Positions 16,942 through 24,550 of a stretch of DNA of 47,741 nucleotides are shown piece by piece. This DNA comes from Candidatus Gastranaerophilales bacterium. GTDB lineage: Bacteria; Cyanobacteriota; Vampirovibrionia; Gastranaerophilales; Gastranaerophilaceae. The position numbers were made by a program, and so were the translations under genes. Within the stretch, counting starts at the first letter, position 1, and each line of letters opens with the position of its first letter. The DNA lies in NCBI GenBank assembly GCA_944324915.1, contig CALUYD010000012.1:1-47741 (forward strand), in the 5' to 3' direction. A model generated the notes under the pieces. That model searched no databases. It was not told the origin of the DNA and saw only the letters and a list, made by a program, of their open reading frames with translations.

Positions 16942-16966
16942 TGTTAAATTTATTGTATTAAAAAAC

Positions 16967-16992
16967 CAAGGCTCAACGCCTTGACTTTTTTA
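16967..16992. terminator. Bidirectional terminator between bioD and nrdD
   Basis: CAAGGC (16967-16972), loop TCAAC, GCCTTG (16978-16983), followed on the plus strand by CTTTTTT and on the minus strand by GGTTTTT. It closes bioD, and also the nrdD transcript after the GC-rich segment. Confidence 0.85.
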
Positions 16993-17010
16993 CGGTTTCA
17001 CACATCTTTT

Positions 17011-17115
17011 TAGGTAAGGTCTACGCTCTGTCCGCCAGAGCTCAACGCTCCGCCGTTACGAGCTTCGCACACCTATGCCCTCGCCTTCGCTTGCTAAGCT
17101 CGCTCGGTTCGGGTT
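17011..17115 (-). repeat. GC-rich, hairpin-forming element after nrdD
   Basis: By count, 56 of 90 bases at 17021-17110 are G or C, against about 30% in the surroundings. It lies between the nrdD stop (17118) and its terminator, so it would be in the nrdD 3' untranslated RNA. It contains a perfect hairpin GCTCTG-TCCGC-CAGAGC (17025-17041) and a longer 7-bp pairing CGAGCTT (17059-17065) with AAGCTCG (17096-17102). GAGC occurs five times and GGCGGA twice on the minus strand. No ORF or tRNA is present. It resembles dispersed REP-type intergenic elements; no second copy is in this window. Confidence 0.5.
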
Positions 17116-17117
17116 AT

Positions 17118-19367
17118 CTACATAGAGATTCTGTCTTTAATTTCTTCCATTTTATGATCAGCTAATCTTGAGTCACCTTTAACTCTGGAATATGCCAAAT
17201 AACCGTTCATTCTATCAATTTTAGTAAGATTTTTTGAACCGCATTTTGGACAAACATCCATATTTAATTCTTGGTGTCCGCAATCATCGCAATATGATAA
17301 TGAAAGATTTACGCCCTCATAAAATCCTTTTTTCATAGCACGTTTGATAAGTGTTTCAACGGCTTTTGTGTTGTATGAAATAGGATATTTAACATATTGG
17401 ATTTTGCCGCCGTTCATTAAATCCCAGAATCTGCCTTCTATATCTTGTTTTTCAATTGGGCTGATTTGTTCTGAAACATGACAGTGGAAAGAGTTTGATA
17501 CATAAGGTTTATCAGAAACTCCGCCGATTATGCCGTATTTTTTTCTGAATTGTTTAACTTGAAGTCCGCAAAGATTTTCAGCAGGTGTTCCGTATAGAGC
17601 GTATAACCAGCCGTCTTCTTGTTTGAATTCTTCAACTTTTTTGTTTATATATCTCATTACTTCAAGAGCAAACTCGCCATCTTCAACTAATGATTTACCG
17701 TTATGAAGTTCTTGAAGTTCATTTAATGCTGTAATACCAAATGAAGCGGTTGCTGATTTTAGTAATGGTTTAATTTTGTCGTTATGATTTAAATGACCGC
17801 CATAGAAACCGCCTTCGCAATATGCAAGAGGGTTAACAGAAGCTCTCATTTCTCCTAGGTATTCATAAGTTCTTATATGAATTTTTCTGATTAAATTCAT
17901 ATAGTAATCTAAAACTTCGTAGAAATCCTTGCTTTCTTGTTTAGCTTTAGCATAAATCATAGGTAAGTGTAGGCTTATTGCCCCAATGTTGAAACGACCT
18001 ACAAAGATTGGCTTATCATTTTCATCAGCAGGCTTCATGCCACCTTTTTCAAACCAAGGTGATAAGAAAGCACGACAACCCATTGGAGATATTACTCGTT
18101 TGTATTTTTTATACATTGAAGCAACGTAACCGTCACCTGATAAACTTAACCAATCCGGATACATTGTTTTTTTGGAACATTCAACCCCTGCTTTGAATAA
18201 GTCTTCAAGAATTTTACCTTCACCATGAAGTTCTTCATCGTATAAGAATACAATTTTTGGGAATAATACAGGTTTTTTGCATTCTTTTTTACCTTGACCG
18301 CCGGCACGTGTTTTTAAACATGCCATTGAAGCCATTTTTTCAAATTCGCTTGTTCCTAAACCTGTTGTAACAGTAATGAACGGATAATCACCACGAGATG
18401 ATGCAACAGTGTTGAATTTGTATTCCCAGCCTTGGAAACCTTGTTCAAAATCTGCTTGAACATCTTTCATTGCTTCTTCACGAGCTTTTTCAAATGATAG
18501 ACCCATGCAAATATATCTGTCATATTGTCTATCGTATGTTTTTTGAGCATAAGGTGCTAAAATTTTATCTACTTCAGGAACGGTAAAACCGCCATATTGT
18601 TGGCTTGCAGCAGCCATAACAATATCACCTATAACATCAAAAGCAACATCAAGGCTTTTTGGTTCGTTATACCAAATGTTGCCCATTTCAAAGCCACCTT
18701 TTAATACTGTTGCAACGTCAAATAAGCAACAATTCATTGTGTCTCTTCTTGCGGACATATCATGGATATAAATATAACCTTCTTTTATAGCTTGTTTATC
18801 TTCAACAGTTAAGAAGAATTTTTTATAAAGTTCTTTGTTTAATTCGTTAAAAATTAATGAACGTTTTGTTGAAACTAAGGTAGAATCAGCATTAGCATTT
18901 TCTTTATCTCCAATGTACATGATTCTTTGAGATTCTTGATAAACTTTATCAAGCATGTGTACAAAGTCTGTTTTATAGTTTCTGTAATTTCTGTAACTTT
19001 CTGCTACTTCAGGGCTTAGCGCTTGAAGAGCCGATTCAACAATGTTGTGCATTTGAGCTATTTCAACACTGTCTTTGTTCATATCTAATACTGATTTATT
19101 TACAAAATTGCAAATATCTCTAATTTCTTTATCTGTAAATTCAACAAGCATTCTTGTTGCTGATTTCTTAATAGCTTCAACAACTTTTTCAATGTTGTAT
19201 TTTTCTTTTGTGCCGTCTTTTTTAATTATTACTATGTTATTTAAATTTCTTCTTGAAAAATTAATTATATTAACCAAATTTTCATTGCCGGCTTTAATCG
19301 CATTAGATACAACACTATGCGATTGTGATTTTGCTTGTGTATTTATATCGTTTGAAATCTTCTGCAT
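17118..19367 (-). CDS. nrdD: Anaerobic (class III) ribonucleoside-triphosphate reductase
   Basis: 749 residues; AGGAGG precedes the ATG. Reduces ribonucleoside triphosphates to deoxy forms using a glycyl radical. An N-terminal ATP-cone lies at about residues 40-130 (IIKKDGTKEKYNIEKVVEAI), then the ten-stranded barrel with MSARRDTMNCCLFD and QYGGFTVPEVD. Near the C-terminus a zinc ribbon has C693-x2-C696 and C706-x2-C709, followed by RMNGYL with the probable radical Gly722; the more usual spelling is RVxGYLG. The activating enzyme NrdG is not adjacent and must be elsewhere. Strict anaerobiosis or an anaerobic lifestyle is implied. No NrdR box was found in the leader. Confidence 0.96.
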   Translation of the reverse strand: MQKISNDINTQAKSQSHSVVSNAIKAGNENLVNIINFSRRNLNNIVIIKKDGTKEKYNIEKVVEAIKKSATRMLVEFTDKEIRDICNFVNKSVLDMNKDSVEIAQMHNIVESALQALSPEVAESYRNYRNYKTDFVHMLDKVYQESQRIMYIGDKENANADSTLVSTKRSLIFNELNKELYKKFFLTVEDKQAIKEGYIYIHDMSARRDTMNCCLFDVATVLKGGFEMGNIWYNEPKSLDVAFDVIGDIVMAAASQQYGGFTVPEVDKILAPYAQKTYDRQYDRYICMGLSFEKAREEAMKDVQADFEQGFQGWEYKFNTVASSRGDYPFITVTTGLGTSEFEKMASMACLKTRAGGQGKKECKKPVLFPKIVFLYDEELHGEGKILEDLFKAGVECSKKTMYPDWLSLSGDGYVASMYKKYKRVISPMGCRAFLSPWFEKGGMKPADENDKPIFVGRFNIGAISLHLPMIYAKAKQESKDFYEVLDYYMNLIRKIHIRTYEYLGEMRASVNPLAYCEGGFYGGHLNHNDKIKPLLKSATASFGITALNELQELHNGKSLVEDGEFALEVMRYINKKVEEFKQEDGWLYALYGTPAENLCGLQVKQFRKKYGIIGGVSDKPYVSNSFHCHVSEQISPIEKQDIEGRFWDLMNGGKIQYVKYPISYNTKAVETLIKRAMKKGFYEGVNLSLSYCDDCGHQELNMDVCPKCGSKNLTKIDRMNGYLAYSRVKGDSRLADHKMEEIKDRISM

Positions 19368-19560
19368 TAAATCCTCCTAAGCTGCATAAAAATGCTTTCC
19401 CGTATTTGCTAAATTCCTTTGAAAAATTGTCTTTTGCCGATGGTCAATATGCTTCGGTTTTTTTCTTAACTAATTTTTCTGTTTAAATTATTTTACTATA
19501 AATTTATAGGCATGGGTACAAGTTATTTGGAGTATCTTTCAAATTATTTTTTAAAAGATA
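19368..19560 (-). other. nrdD leader region
   Basis: About 190 AT-rich bases upstream of nrdD with no gene. On the minus strand a possible weak promoter (TTGTAC, then TATAGT about 15 bases on) lies near 19500-19525. On the plus strand CCGA...TCGG followed by seven T at about 19437-19465 looks like a poor terminator, and GCATAAAAATGC forms a small hairpin near 19382. I could not match the leader to a known riboswitch class. Confidence 0.3.
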
Positions 19561-19588
19561 AAAATCACTCTGATATAGAGTGATTTTT
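19561..19588 (-). terminator. Terminator after the nadE-ompH unit
   Basis: AAAATCACTC (19561-19570), loop, GAGTGATTTT (19578-19587); T-rich on the minus strand. About 50 bases beyond the ompH-like stop. Confidence 0.8.
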
Positions 19589-19638
19589 ACACTTAATTTT
19601 GTTTATTTAAAAAATTATCAAATCTTAACTTTACAAAA

Positions 19639-20103
19639 TTATTTTACCAACGGTAAAATTTCAGCTGTTATATCTTTGCCGCCATAAAGCACTGCATCCT
19701 TTCTGAATACTAATTCATAGCCCATGGCTTTGGCTTTAGTTGCAATAGCTGTGCTTAGTTGAGTATCAACTTGTGTTACTTTTTTAGAATATGCGTCTTT
19801 AATATTTTTCTTTTTTTGAGTTAGTTGAGCTTCGTATTTTTTAATTAATTTTTCTTTTCCTTCTTTTGTTTTTTGTTTTTGGATATCAGCGCTTGCTGTA
19901 TCATACCATTTTAGCATGTCTTTTGTTTGTTTCATTTGTGTTTCTTGGGCTGATTTTAATGTTTTAGAAGCTGATAATAATTTTGGTACATTTACATAAG
20001 CAACTTTTGCAGGTGTAACGTCTGAAAAAGCAATATTGTTTACACCAAAACCTAGGCCAAAAGCAAAAGAACATAATGCTAATGTTAATAGACTTTTTTT
20101 CAT
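19639..20103 (-). CDS. OmpH/Skp-family periplasmic chaperone
   Basis: 154 residues. Signal peptide of about 25 residues (MKKSLLTLALCSFAFGLGFG) followed by AKVAYVNVPKLLSAS, the N-terminal strand of the OmpH fold. Residues 50-125 are a charged, Lys/Gln-rich helical hairpin ('tentacles'), and the C-terminus GYELVFRKDAVLYGGKDITAEIL completes the beta body. Skp proteins hold unfolded outer-membrane proteins in the periplasm, which fits the autotransporter and TolC channel in this window. It lies 12 bases after nadE, so the two are probably cotranscribed. GGAG precedes the ATG. Confidence 0.88.
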   Translation of the reverse strand: MKKSLLTLALCSFAFGLGFGVNNIAFSDVTPAKVAYVNVPKLLSASKTLKSAQETQMKQTKDMLKWYDTASADIQKQKTKEGKEKLIKKYEAQLTQKKKNIKDAYSKKVTQVDTQLSTAIATKAKAMGYELVFRKDAVLYGGKDITAEILPLVK

Positions 20104-20115
20104 GGTTTTCTCCTT

Positions 20116-21759
20116 CTAATTATTGTTTTTATAGCATATATTTGAAACTATCGGTTGATTAAACTCTGCTTTATTTATAGAGTTTGCATCTACTATCGGA
20201 CCGGGGACTGAAATATACCATTTATATTTAGCACCTTTCAATCTTGTAGTGAATTTTTCAAGCCATGCTTTTTTTGTTTCCTTACTTATTATATTATTTT
20301 TTTCGTATAAAAATTCATCATTCAACATATTATCAATTGATTGATGTAGATTTTCCATTCTCCAGATTACCTCATCTAAAAATTCATAAGGCATAAGAGC
20401 ATCCTCTGCCTTAAGTGTTTTGCCTGTTTTAGGGTCTATTGCAAGTTCAGCCCCCGGTGATTTTAGTATAACCGATTCAGGAATTGCATTTTTTGTTTCG
20501 CGGTTTTTATTCATCCATCTTGCAAGTGCGAAAAGTTTTGTTTTTGTAACATCTATAATTGGTGCAAAACCGCCTGACATATCACCGTTTATTGTAGCAT
20601 AGCCCATATATGATTCTGATTTATCGGATGTTGCAATGGGTAGTGTTTGAGCGTATTCGTTTGCTATGCCCCATAAAATCATTGCTCTTGAGCGAGCTTG
20701 GATGTTATCTTGTGTGTATGATTTAGTGTATCTACTACACCAATAATTTGAAATTTTATCAAATGCCTCGCTAAAGCCTTTTGTAAAAGTTTCTTGATAA
20801 TCTTTAATAGGTGCTTCGATAAAGCCTATATTAAGATTTTTTGCTAATTGATATGCGTCTGATTTTGATAGGTCAGATGTTAATTTTGATGGCATTGATA
20901 CCCCTAAAACATTTTCAGCTTGAAGCGCATCAGCTAATAATACAGCACAAACTGTGCTGTCAAGACCGCCGGATAATCCTAAAACTGCTTGTTTAAAACC
21001 GTTTTTAGAAAAATAATCACGAATAGATAAAATTGTAGAATTGTATGTTCTCTCTAAATCGTTTTCATAATCCAGACTAAAAGAATCAAGGTTTGTTGGA
21101 AGGAAATATTCTTTTGGGATATTTTCTATTCTTGCGCCTGAATTAATATCTATATCTAAAACATCTTCCTCAAAAGCCTTGGCAAATGCCATAATTTCAC
21201 CTTTTTCATTTAGCATTCTTGACATTCCGTCATACACAAATTCGCCATTTGCGCCTATTTGATTGATGAAGATTAATTTTTTTGAGTGTTTAGTTGCAAA
21301 TTCTTTTAGAATATTTTGTCTTTTAAATTCTTCATTTGTTCTTGAAATTGATAAATCTGAATAAATTACAAAATCTTCTTTTATTTGTGTTTCATTTTTT
21401 AGATTATCAATTACTTTAAAAGTTTTTCCGTTAATTTCAAATGAGTTTCCTGTTTTTATTTCATTTTCTGAAATAAGTGCAAATTCGCAAATGTATTCAT
21501 TTTCTTTTAATTTTGGATAGCTCAATAAGACATTTGTTTTAGCTATTTTTTTAATTTCTTCCAGCGCATTTTTTATTTGATTTTCTATAAAAGGACAGGT
21601 TTTTAGAGAATCAAATTTGTGATAACCGTACAAAAATAATTTAGGAAAAATTACTAAATCAGCCTTTTTTTCAATATTTTCTAAAATGCCCTTAATTTTG
21701 TTTTTGTTGTTTTCTATATCGATTGATATAGGATTAACTTGTGCTAGTACTATATTCAT
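20116..21759 (-). CDS. nadE: NAD+ synthetase with degenerate glutaminase domain
   Basis: 547 residues. Residues 245-547 form an intact NAD synthetase: P-loop LGLSGGLDST (S263-S268 region), KSDAYQLAKNLNIGF, NIQARSRAMILWGIAN, SDKSESYMGYATINGDMSGGFAPI. It amidates nicotinic acid adenine dinucleotide with ATP. Residues 1-215 correspond to the nitrilase-type glutaminase that normally supplies ammonia, but the catalytic Glu of the FPEL-x3-GY motif is Lys40 (FPKLFLYGY), the YRK-x2-LP segment with the catalytic Lys is deleted, and the ICED block with the catalytic Cys is absent (no Cys between residues 92 and 160). The enzyme should therefore depend on free ammonia or another amidotransferase. Divergent from ruvC; ompH-like gene follows. 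Confidence 0.93.
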   Translation of the reverse strand: MNIVLAQVNPISIDIENNKNKIKGILENIEKKADLVIFPKLFLYGYHKFDSLKTCPFIENQIKNALEEIKKIAKTNVLLSYPKLKENEYICEFALISENEIKTGNSFEINGKTFKVIDNLKNETQIKEDFVIYSDLSISRTNEEFKRQNILKEFATKHSKKLIFINQIGANGEFVYDGMSRMLNEKGEIMAFAKAFEEDVLDIDINSGARIENIPKEYFLPTNLDSFSLDYENDLERTYNSTILSIRDYFSKNGFKQAVLGLSGGLDSTVCAVLLADALQAENVLGVSMPSKLTSDLSKSDAYQLAKNLNIGFIEAPIKDYQETFTKGFSEAFDKISNYWCSRYTKSYTQDNIQARSRAMILWGIANEYAQTLPIATSDKSESYMGYATINGDMSGGFAPIIDVTKTKLFALARWMNKNRETKNAIPESVILKSPGAELAIDPKTGKTLKAEDALMPYEFLDEVIWRMENLHQSIDNMLNDEFLYEKNNIISKETKKAWLEKFTTRLKGAKYKWYISVPGPIVDANSINKAEFNQPIVSNICYKNNN

Positions 21760-21830
21760 TTGTAAACCCTCCTTGTATATGCAGATTTTATCACAATTTT
21801 AATAATTGAGCGTAAAATATAGTTAATTTT

Positions 21831-21859
21831 TTGACAAAAAGATATATTACCAATATCTT
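21831..21859 (+). promoter_or_regulatory. Promoter predicted to give a leaderless ruvC transcript
   Basis: Consensus TTGACA (21831-21836), 17-base spacer, TATCTT (21854-21859). Initiation 6-7 bases downstream falls on the ruvC ATG at 21866, and no ribosome site is present. Confidence 0.5.
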
Positions 21860-21865
21860 ATTAAT

Positions 21866-22366
21866 ATGATAATTATGGGAATTGACCCGGGAATTGGGAT
21901 TAGCGGATATAGTTTTGTTGAATACAATCAAACCAAAAAAGGTGATTTTTTTGAGCTTATTACATCAGGCTCTATTCAGACTGATAAAAATGCAGCGCAT
22001 CCTAAAAGACTTTTGGAATTAAAAAACGATATTGATTTTTTGATAAAAAAATACAAACCCGATTGTGCTTCAATTGAGCAACTATTTTTCTTTAAAAATC
22101 AAAAGACAATAATTCCCGTAGCTCAAGCAAGAGGAGTTATTTTATTAGCGCTTGAAGAAAACTCAATTCCGATATATGAATACACCCCATTAGTTGTTAA
22201 ACAGACAATTACAGGGCATGGCAGAGCCGATAAATCAGAAGTAAAAATGATGGTAAAAAATTATATAGAATTAGATAAAAATATAAAATTAGATGATACA
22301 ATAGATTCAGTGGCATTAGCATTATGTCATGCACAAAATTCTCGATTTAAGGAGGAGATAAAATGA
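21866..22366 (+). CDS. ruvC: Crossover junction endodeoxyribonuclease RuvC
   Basis: 166 residues, the family length. Resolves Holliday junctions with RuvAB. All four catalytic acids of the RNase H-like fold are in place: D7 (IDPGIG), E71 (SIEQLFF), D144 and D147 (LDDTIDSVALALCHA). Other signatures are PVAQARGVI and the basic KQTITGHGRADK segment. It has no Shine-Dalgarno sequence but a TTGACA promoter whose start point coincides with the ATG. Its stop overlaps the start of the next gene (ATGA), implying coupling with the membrane protein at 22363. ruvA and ruvB are not in the window. Confidence 0.95.
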   Translation: MIIMGIDPGIGISGYSFVEYNQTKKGDFFELITSGSIQTDKNAAHPKRLLELKNDIDFLIKKYKPDCASIEQLFFFKNQKTIIPVAQARGVILLALEENSIPIYEYTPLVVKQTITGHGRADKSEVKMMVKNYIELDKNIKLDDTIDSVALALCHAQNSRFKEEIK

Positions 22367-22842
22367 ATCAATTAATAGCAAAAAGAACTGCAATATTTTC
22401 ATTGATATTAGGTGCAATCGCGGGCTTAGTTTCACTTTTGCCTTTTTTAATAGGAATAAGTTTGTTTTTATTAGCGTTTTTTTCATCAGTAGTTGTTATG
22501 CTTTATATGAAAAAAGATGAAAAGCATATTTCATATTTAACAAATGAACAAGGCGCTATAATGGGCGGTTTGATAGGATTTTTCTCTACAATTGGATTCT
22601 TTTTAACATTTTCTCCTATGGTTTGTATATTGCATTTGATTTTTAGAAATTATTATTCATATATGATTCCTGATATGTTAAAAGATGCGCTATGGTTGTT
22701 TGTGGTTGTTGTTGTTATGGTTGCTGCGATATTTGCACTTACAAATTCTGCAACAGGCATGGGGCTTTGCTGGATATTAAGTCATATAGAAAAAGAGCCT
22801 GAAAATATTGACGCCAGATTAGATATTAAAATTGAGGAATAA
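22363..22842 (+). CDS. Small four-helix membrane protein of unknown function
   Basis: 159 residues, start codon overlapping the ruvC stop and preceded by AAGGAG. Hydrophobic segments at about residues 10-30, 32-48, 66-90 and 110-135; a short basic cytoplasmic loop (YMKKDEKH) and an acidic C-terminal tail (DARLDIKIEE). The Gly-rich GAIMGGLIGFFSTIGFF helix and a final segment TNSATGMGLCW stand out. The layout recalls DUF4199-type proteins but there is no convincing motif. It lies 5 bases before mtnA, so ruvC, this gene and mtnA form one unit. Confidence 0.75.
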   Translation: MNQLIAKRTAIFSLILGAIAGLVSLLPFLIGISLFLLAFFSSVVVMLYMKKDEKHISYLTNEQGAIMGGLIGFFSTIGFFLTFSPMVCILHLIFRNYYSYMIPDMLKDALWLFVVVVVMVAAIFALTNSATGMGLCWILSHIEKEPENIDARLDIKIEE

Positions 22843-22847
22843 TAAAA

Positions 22848-23882
22848 ATGGAAAAAACAATAGAATGGATTAAAACAGGAAAAAATAGCGGTTTTTCAAG
22901 AATGATTGATCAAATCGTTATTCCTTATGAATATAAAAAAGTTGATATAAAAACATCAGATGAAATGTATAATGCTATTAAAACAATGATAGTAAGGGGC
23001 GCACCGGCGATAGGTATCGCAGGAGCACATGGTGTTTGCCTTGCTGCTATTGAAAATAAAGATAGTAATAATTTTATTGAAGAAGTTAAAAAAATCGCTC
23101 AATATATTAATTCTTCCAGACCCACTGCGGTTAATTTGATATGGGCAATAAATAAACAACTTGAAATTTTAGATAAAAATAGCGATAAAACAAATGAAGA
23201 AATTATTGAGTTGTTAGTTGAAAATGCTATAAAATTAGAAGATGAAGATATTGAAATTAATAAAAAAATCGGTGATTTTGGTGCAACAATAATTCCAAAA
23301 GGCGCTACTATTCAAACCCATTGTAACGCCGGAGCCTTAGCAACAGTTGGTTATGGTACTGCATTAGGCGTAGTTAGAAGTGCATTTAAAAATGATAAAA
23401 CAATTAAAGTTTTTGCAGATGAAACTCGCCCTCGTCAGCAAGGTGCCAGATTAACAACTTATGAACTAATAAGAGATGGCATAGATACAACACTTATTAC
23501 AGACGGCATGGGTGCATACTTTATGAAAAAAGGTATGATTGATGTTGTAGTAGTAGGTGCTGATAGAATTGCCTTAAATGGCGATAGTGCAAATAAAATA
23601 GGTACTTATATGTTGGCTATTGTTGCTAAATATCATAATGTTCCATTTTATATTGCAGCTCCAAAATCTACAATTGACCCTTCTATTAAAACAGGCGACG
23701 AGATTGTAATTGAATTAAGAAATAAAGAAGAAGTTACAATAATAAACGATAAACCTATTGCAACTGATAAAGTTAATGTAATCAATCCGGGCTTTGATGT
23801 AACGCCAAATGAATTAATTACAGGAATAATTACAGAATACGGTATATTTAAGCCAAGTGAAATATATAAATTGTTTGAATAA
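22848..23882 (+). CDS. mtnA: S-methyl-5-thioribose-1-phosphate isomerase
   Basis: 344 residues. Isomerises methylthioribose-1-phosphate to methylthioribulose-1-phosphate in the methionine salvage path. Signatures: IVRGAPAIGIAGA (48-60), HCNAGALATVGYGTALGV with catalytic C159, ETRPRQQGARLTTYEL (192-206), and VVGADRIALNGDSANKIGTY with catalytic D239. No other salvage genes (mtnK, mtnB, mtnC, mtnD) are nearby; in many organisms an orphan MtnA takes part in shunts disposing of methylthioadenosine or 5'-deoxyadenosine, the by-product of radical SAM enzymes such as BioB. That link is inference. The eIF2B-alpha relatives lack the C159/D239 pair, which is present here. Confidence 0.94.
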   Translation: MEKTIEWIKTGKNSGFSRMIDQIVIPYEYKKVDIKTSDEMYNAIKTMIVRGAPAIGIAGAHGVCLAAIENKDSNNFIEEVKKIAQYINSSRPTAVNLIWAINKQLEILDKNSDKTNEEIIELLVENAIKLEDEDIEINKKIGDFGATIIPKGATIQTHCNAGALATVGYGTALGVVRSAFKNDKTIKVFADETRPRQQGARLTTYELIRDGIDTTLITDGMGAYFMKKGMIDVVVVGADRIALNGDSANKIGTYMLAIVAKYHNVPFYIAAPKSTIDPSIKTGDEIVIELRNKEEVTIINDKPIATDKVNVINPGFDVTPNELITGIITEYGIFKPSEIYKLFE

Positions 23883-23892
23883 TTTATATATT

Positions 23893-23921
23893 TTTACAAA
23901 TCAGAATTACTGTGGTATAAA
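23893..23921 (+). promoter_or_regulatory. infC promoter
   Basis: TTTACA, 17-base spacer, TATAAA; predicted start about 23928 leaves a leader of some 25 bases containing AAGGAG. Confidence 0.55.
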
Positions 23922-23953
23922 TAAGTATGTAGCAGATATAAGGAGATAAAGTC

Positions 23954-24484
23954 ATTAGTAAAGATTACAAAGCTCAAAATGAGTTATTAAACGAGAAAAT
24001 TAGAGCCAGAGAAGTTAGATTAATTGATAACGAGGGCGTAAATCACGGTACAATCCCAACAGCCAAAGCGCTTCAAATGGCAAAAGAAAGAGATTTAGAT
24101 TTGGTTGTTGTATCTGCAAATCAAGCCCCTCCGGTAGCAAAAATTCTTGATTGGGGCAAATATAAATACGAAACAGAAAAAAGAGCAAAAGAAGCAAAGA
24201 AAAAACAACACACAGTTGATATTAAAGAAGTTAAAATGCGCTACAAGATTGATGTTCACGATTATGAAGTTCGTCTTAAAGCGGCTAAAAAGTTTTTAGC
24301 TTCAGGAAATAAAGTAAAAGTAGTAGTTATGCTAAGAGGACGTGAAATGCAACATTCTCATTTAGCAATGGATTTAATTAATAAATTCCAAGGTGAATTT
24401 GAAGAAAACTCTGTTGTAATTGAGAAAAAACCTATGATAGAAGGTAGAAATGTTGTAATGATTTTAGCTCCTTCAGGTAAATAA
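23954..24484 (+). CDS. infC: Translation initiation factor IF-3, ATT start codon
   Basis: 176 residues when read from the ATT at 23954. The frame has a stop at 23939-23941, no ATG, GTG or TTG until 24077, and a strong AAGGAG eight bases before the ATT. The residues gained (SKDYKAQNELLNEKIRARE, then VRLIDNEGVNHGTIPTAKAL) are the conserved IF-3 N-terminal domain, so the later ATG would cut it off. The C-terminal domain includes EVKMRYKIDVHDYEVRLKAAKKFL and PMIEGRNVVMILAP. Non-standard starts in infC are a known feedback device, since IF-3 itself rejects them. Unusually, rpmI and rplT do not follow; a terminator does. Confidence 0.97.
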   Translation: MSKDYKAQNELLNEKIRAREVRLIDNEGVNHGTIPTAKALQMAKERDLDLVVVSANQAPPVAKILDWGKYKYETEKRAKEAKKKQHTVDIKEVKMRYKIDVHDYEVRLKAAKKFLASGNKVKVVVMLRGREMQHSHLAMDLINKFQGEFEENSVVIEKKPMIEGRNVVMILAPSGK

Positions 24485-24501
24485 AATTAAATCTATATAA
24501 A

Positions 24502-24532
24502 AAAAGACCTCTTGAAATTCAAGAGGTCTTTT
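24502..24532. terminator. Bidirectional terminator between infC and the SLH gene
   Basis: AAAAGACCTCTTG, loop AAATT, CAAGAGGTCTTTT: a 13-bp perfect stem with T-runs on both strands. Confidence 0.9.
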
Positions 24533-24550
24533 AGTTTTGTATAAATCCAA

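Noticed and set aside
17011-17115. GC-rich block as a tRNA gene
   Set aside because: A GGTTCGGGTT word resembles a T-arm, but no acceptor, D-arm or anticodon arm can be folded around it.
19368-19560. NrdR box or known riboswitch in the nrdD leader
   Set aside because: No pair of ACACTATAT-type boxes and no match to a riboswitch core that I can recognise.
24077-24484. infC starting at the ATG at 24077
   Set aside because: This would remove 41 residues of conserved IF-3 N-terminal domain and has no ribosome site; the ATT at 23954 does.
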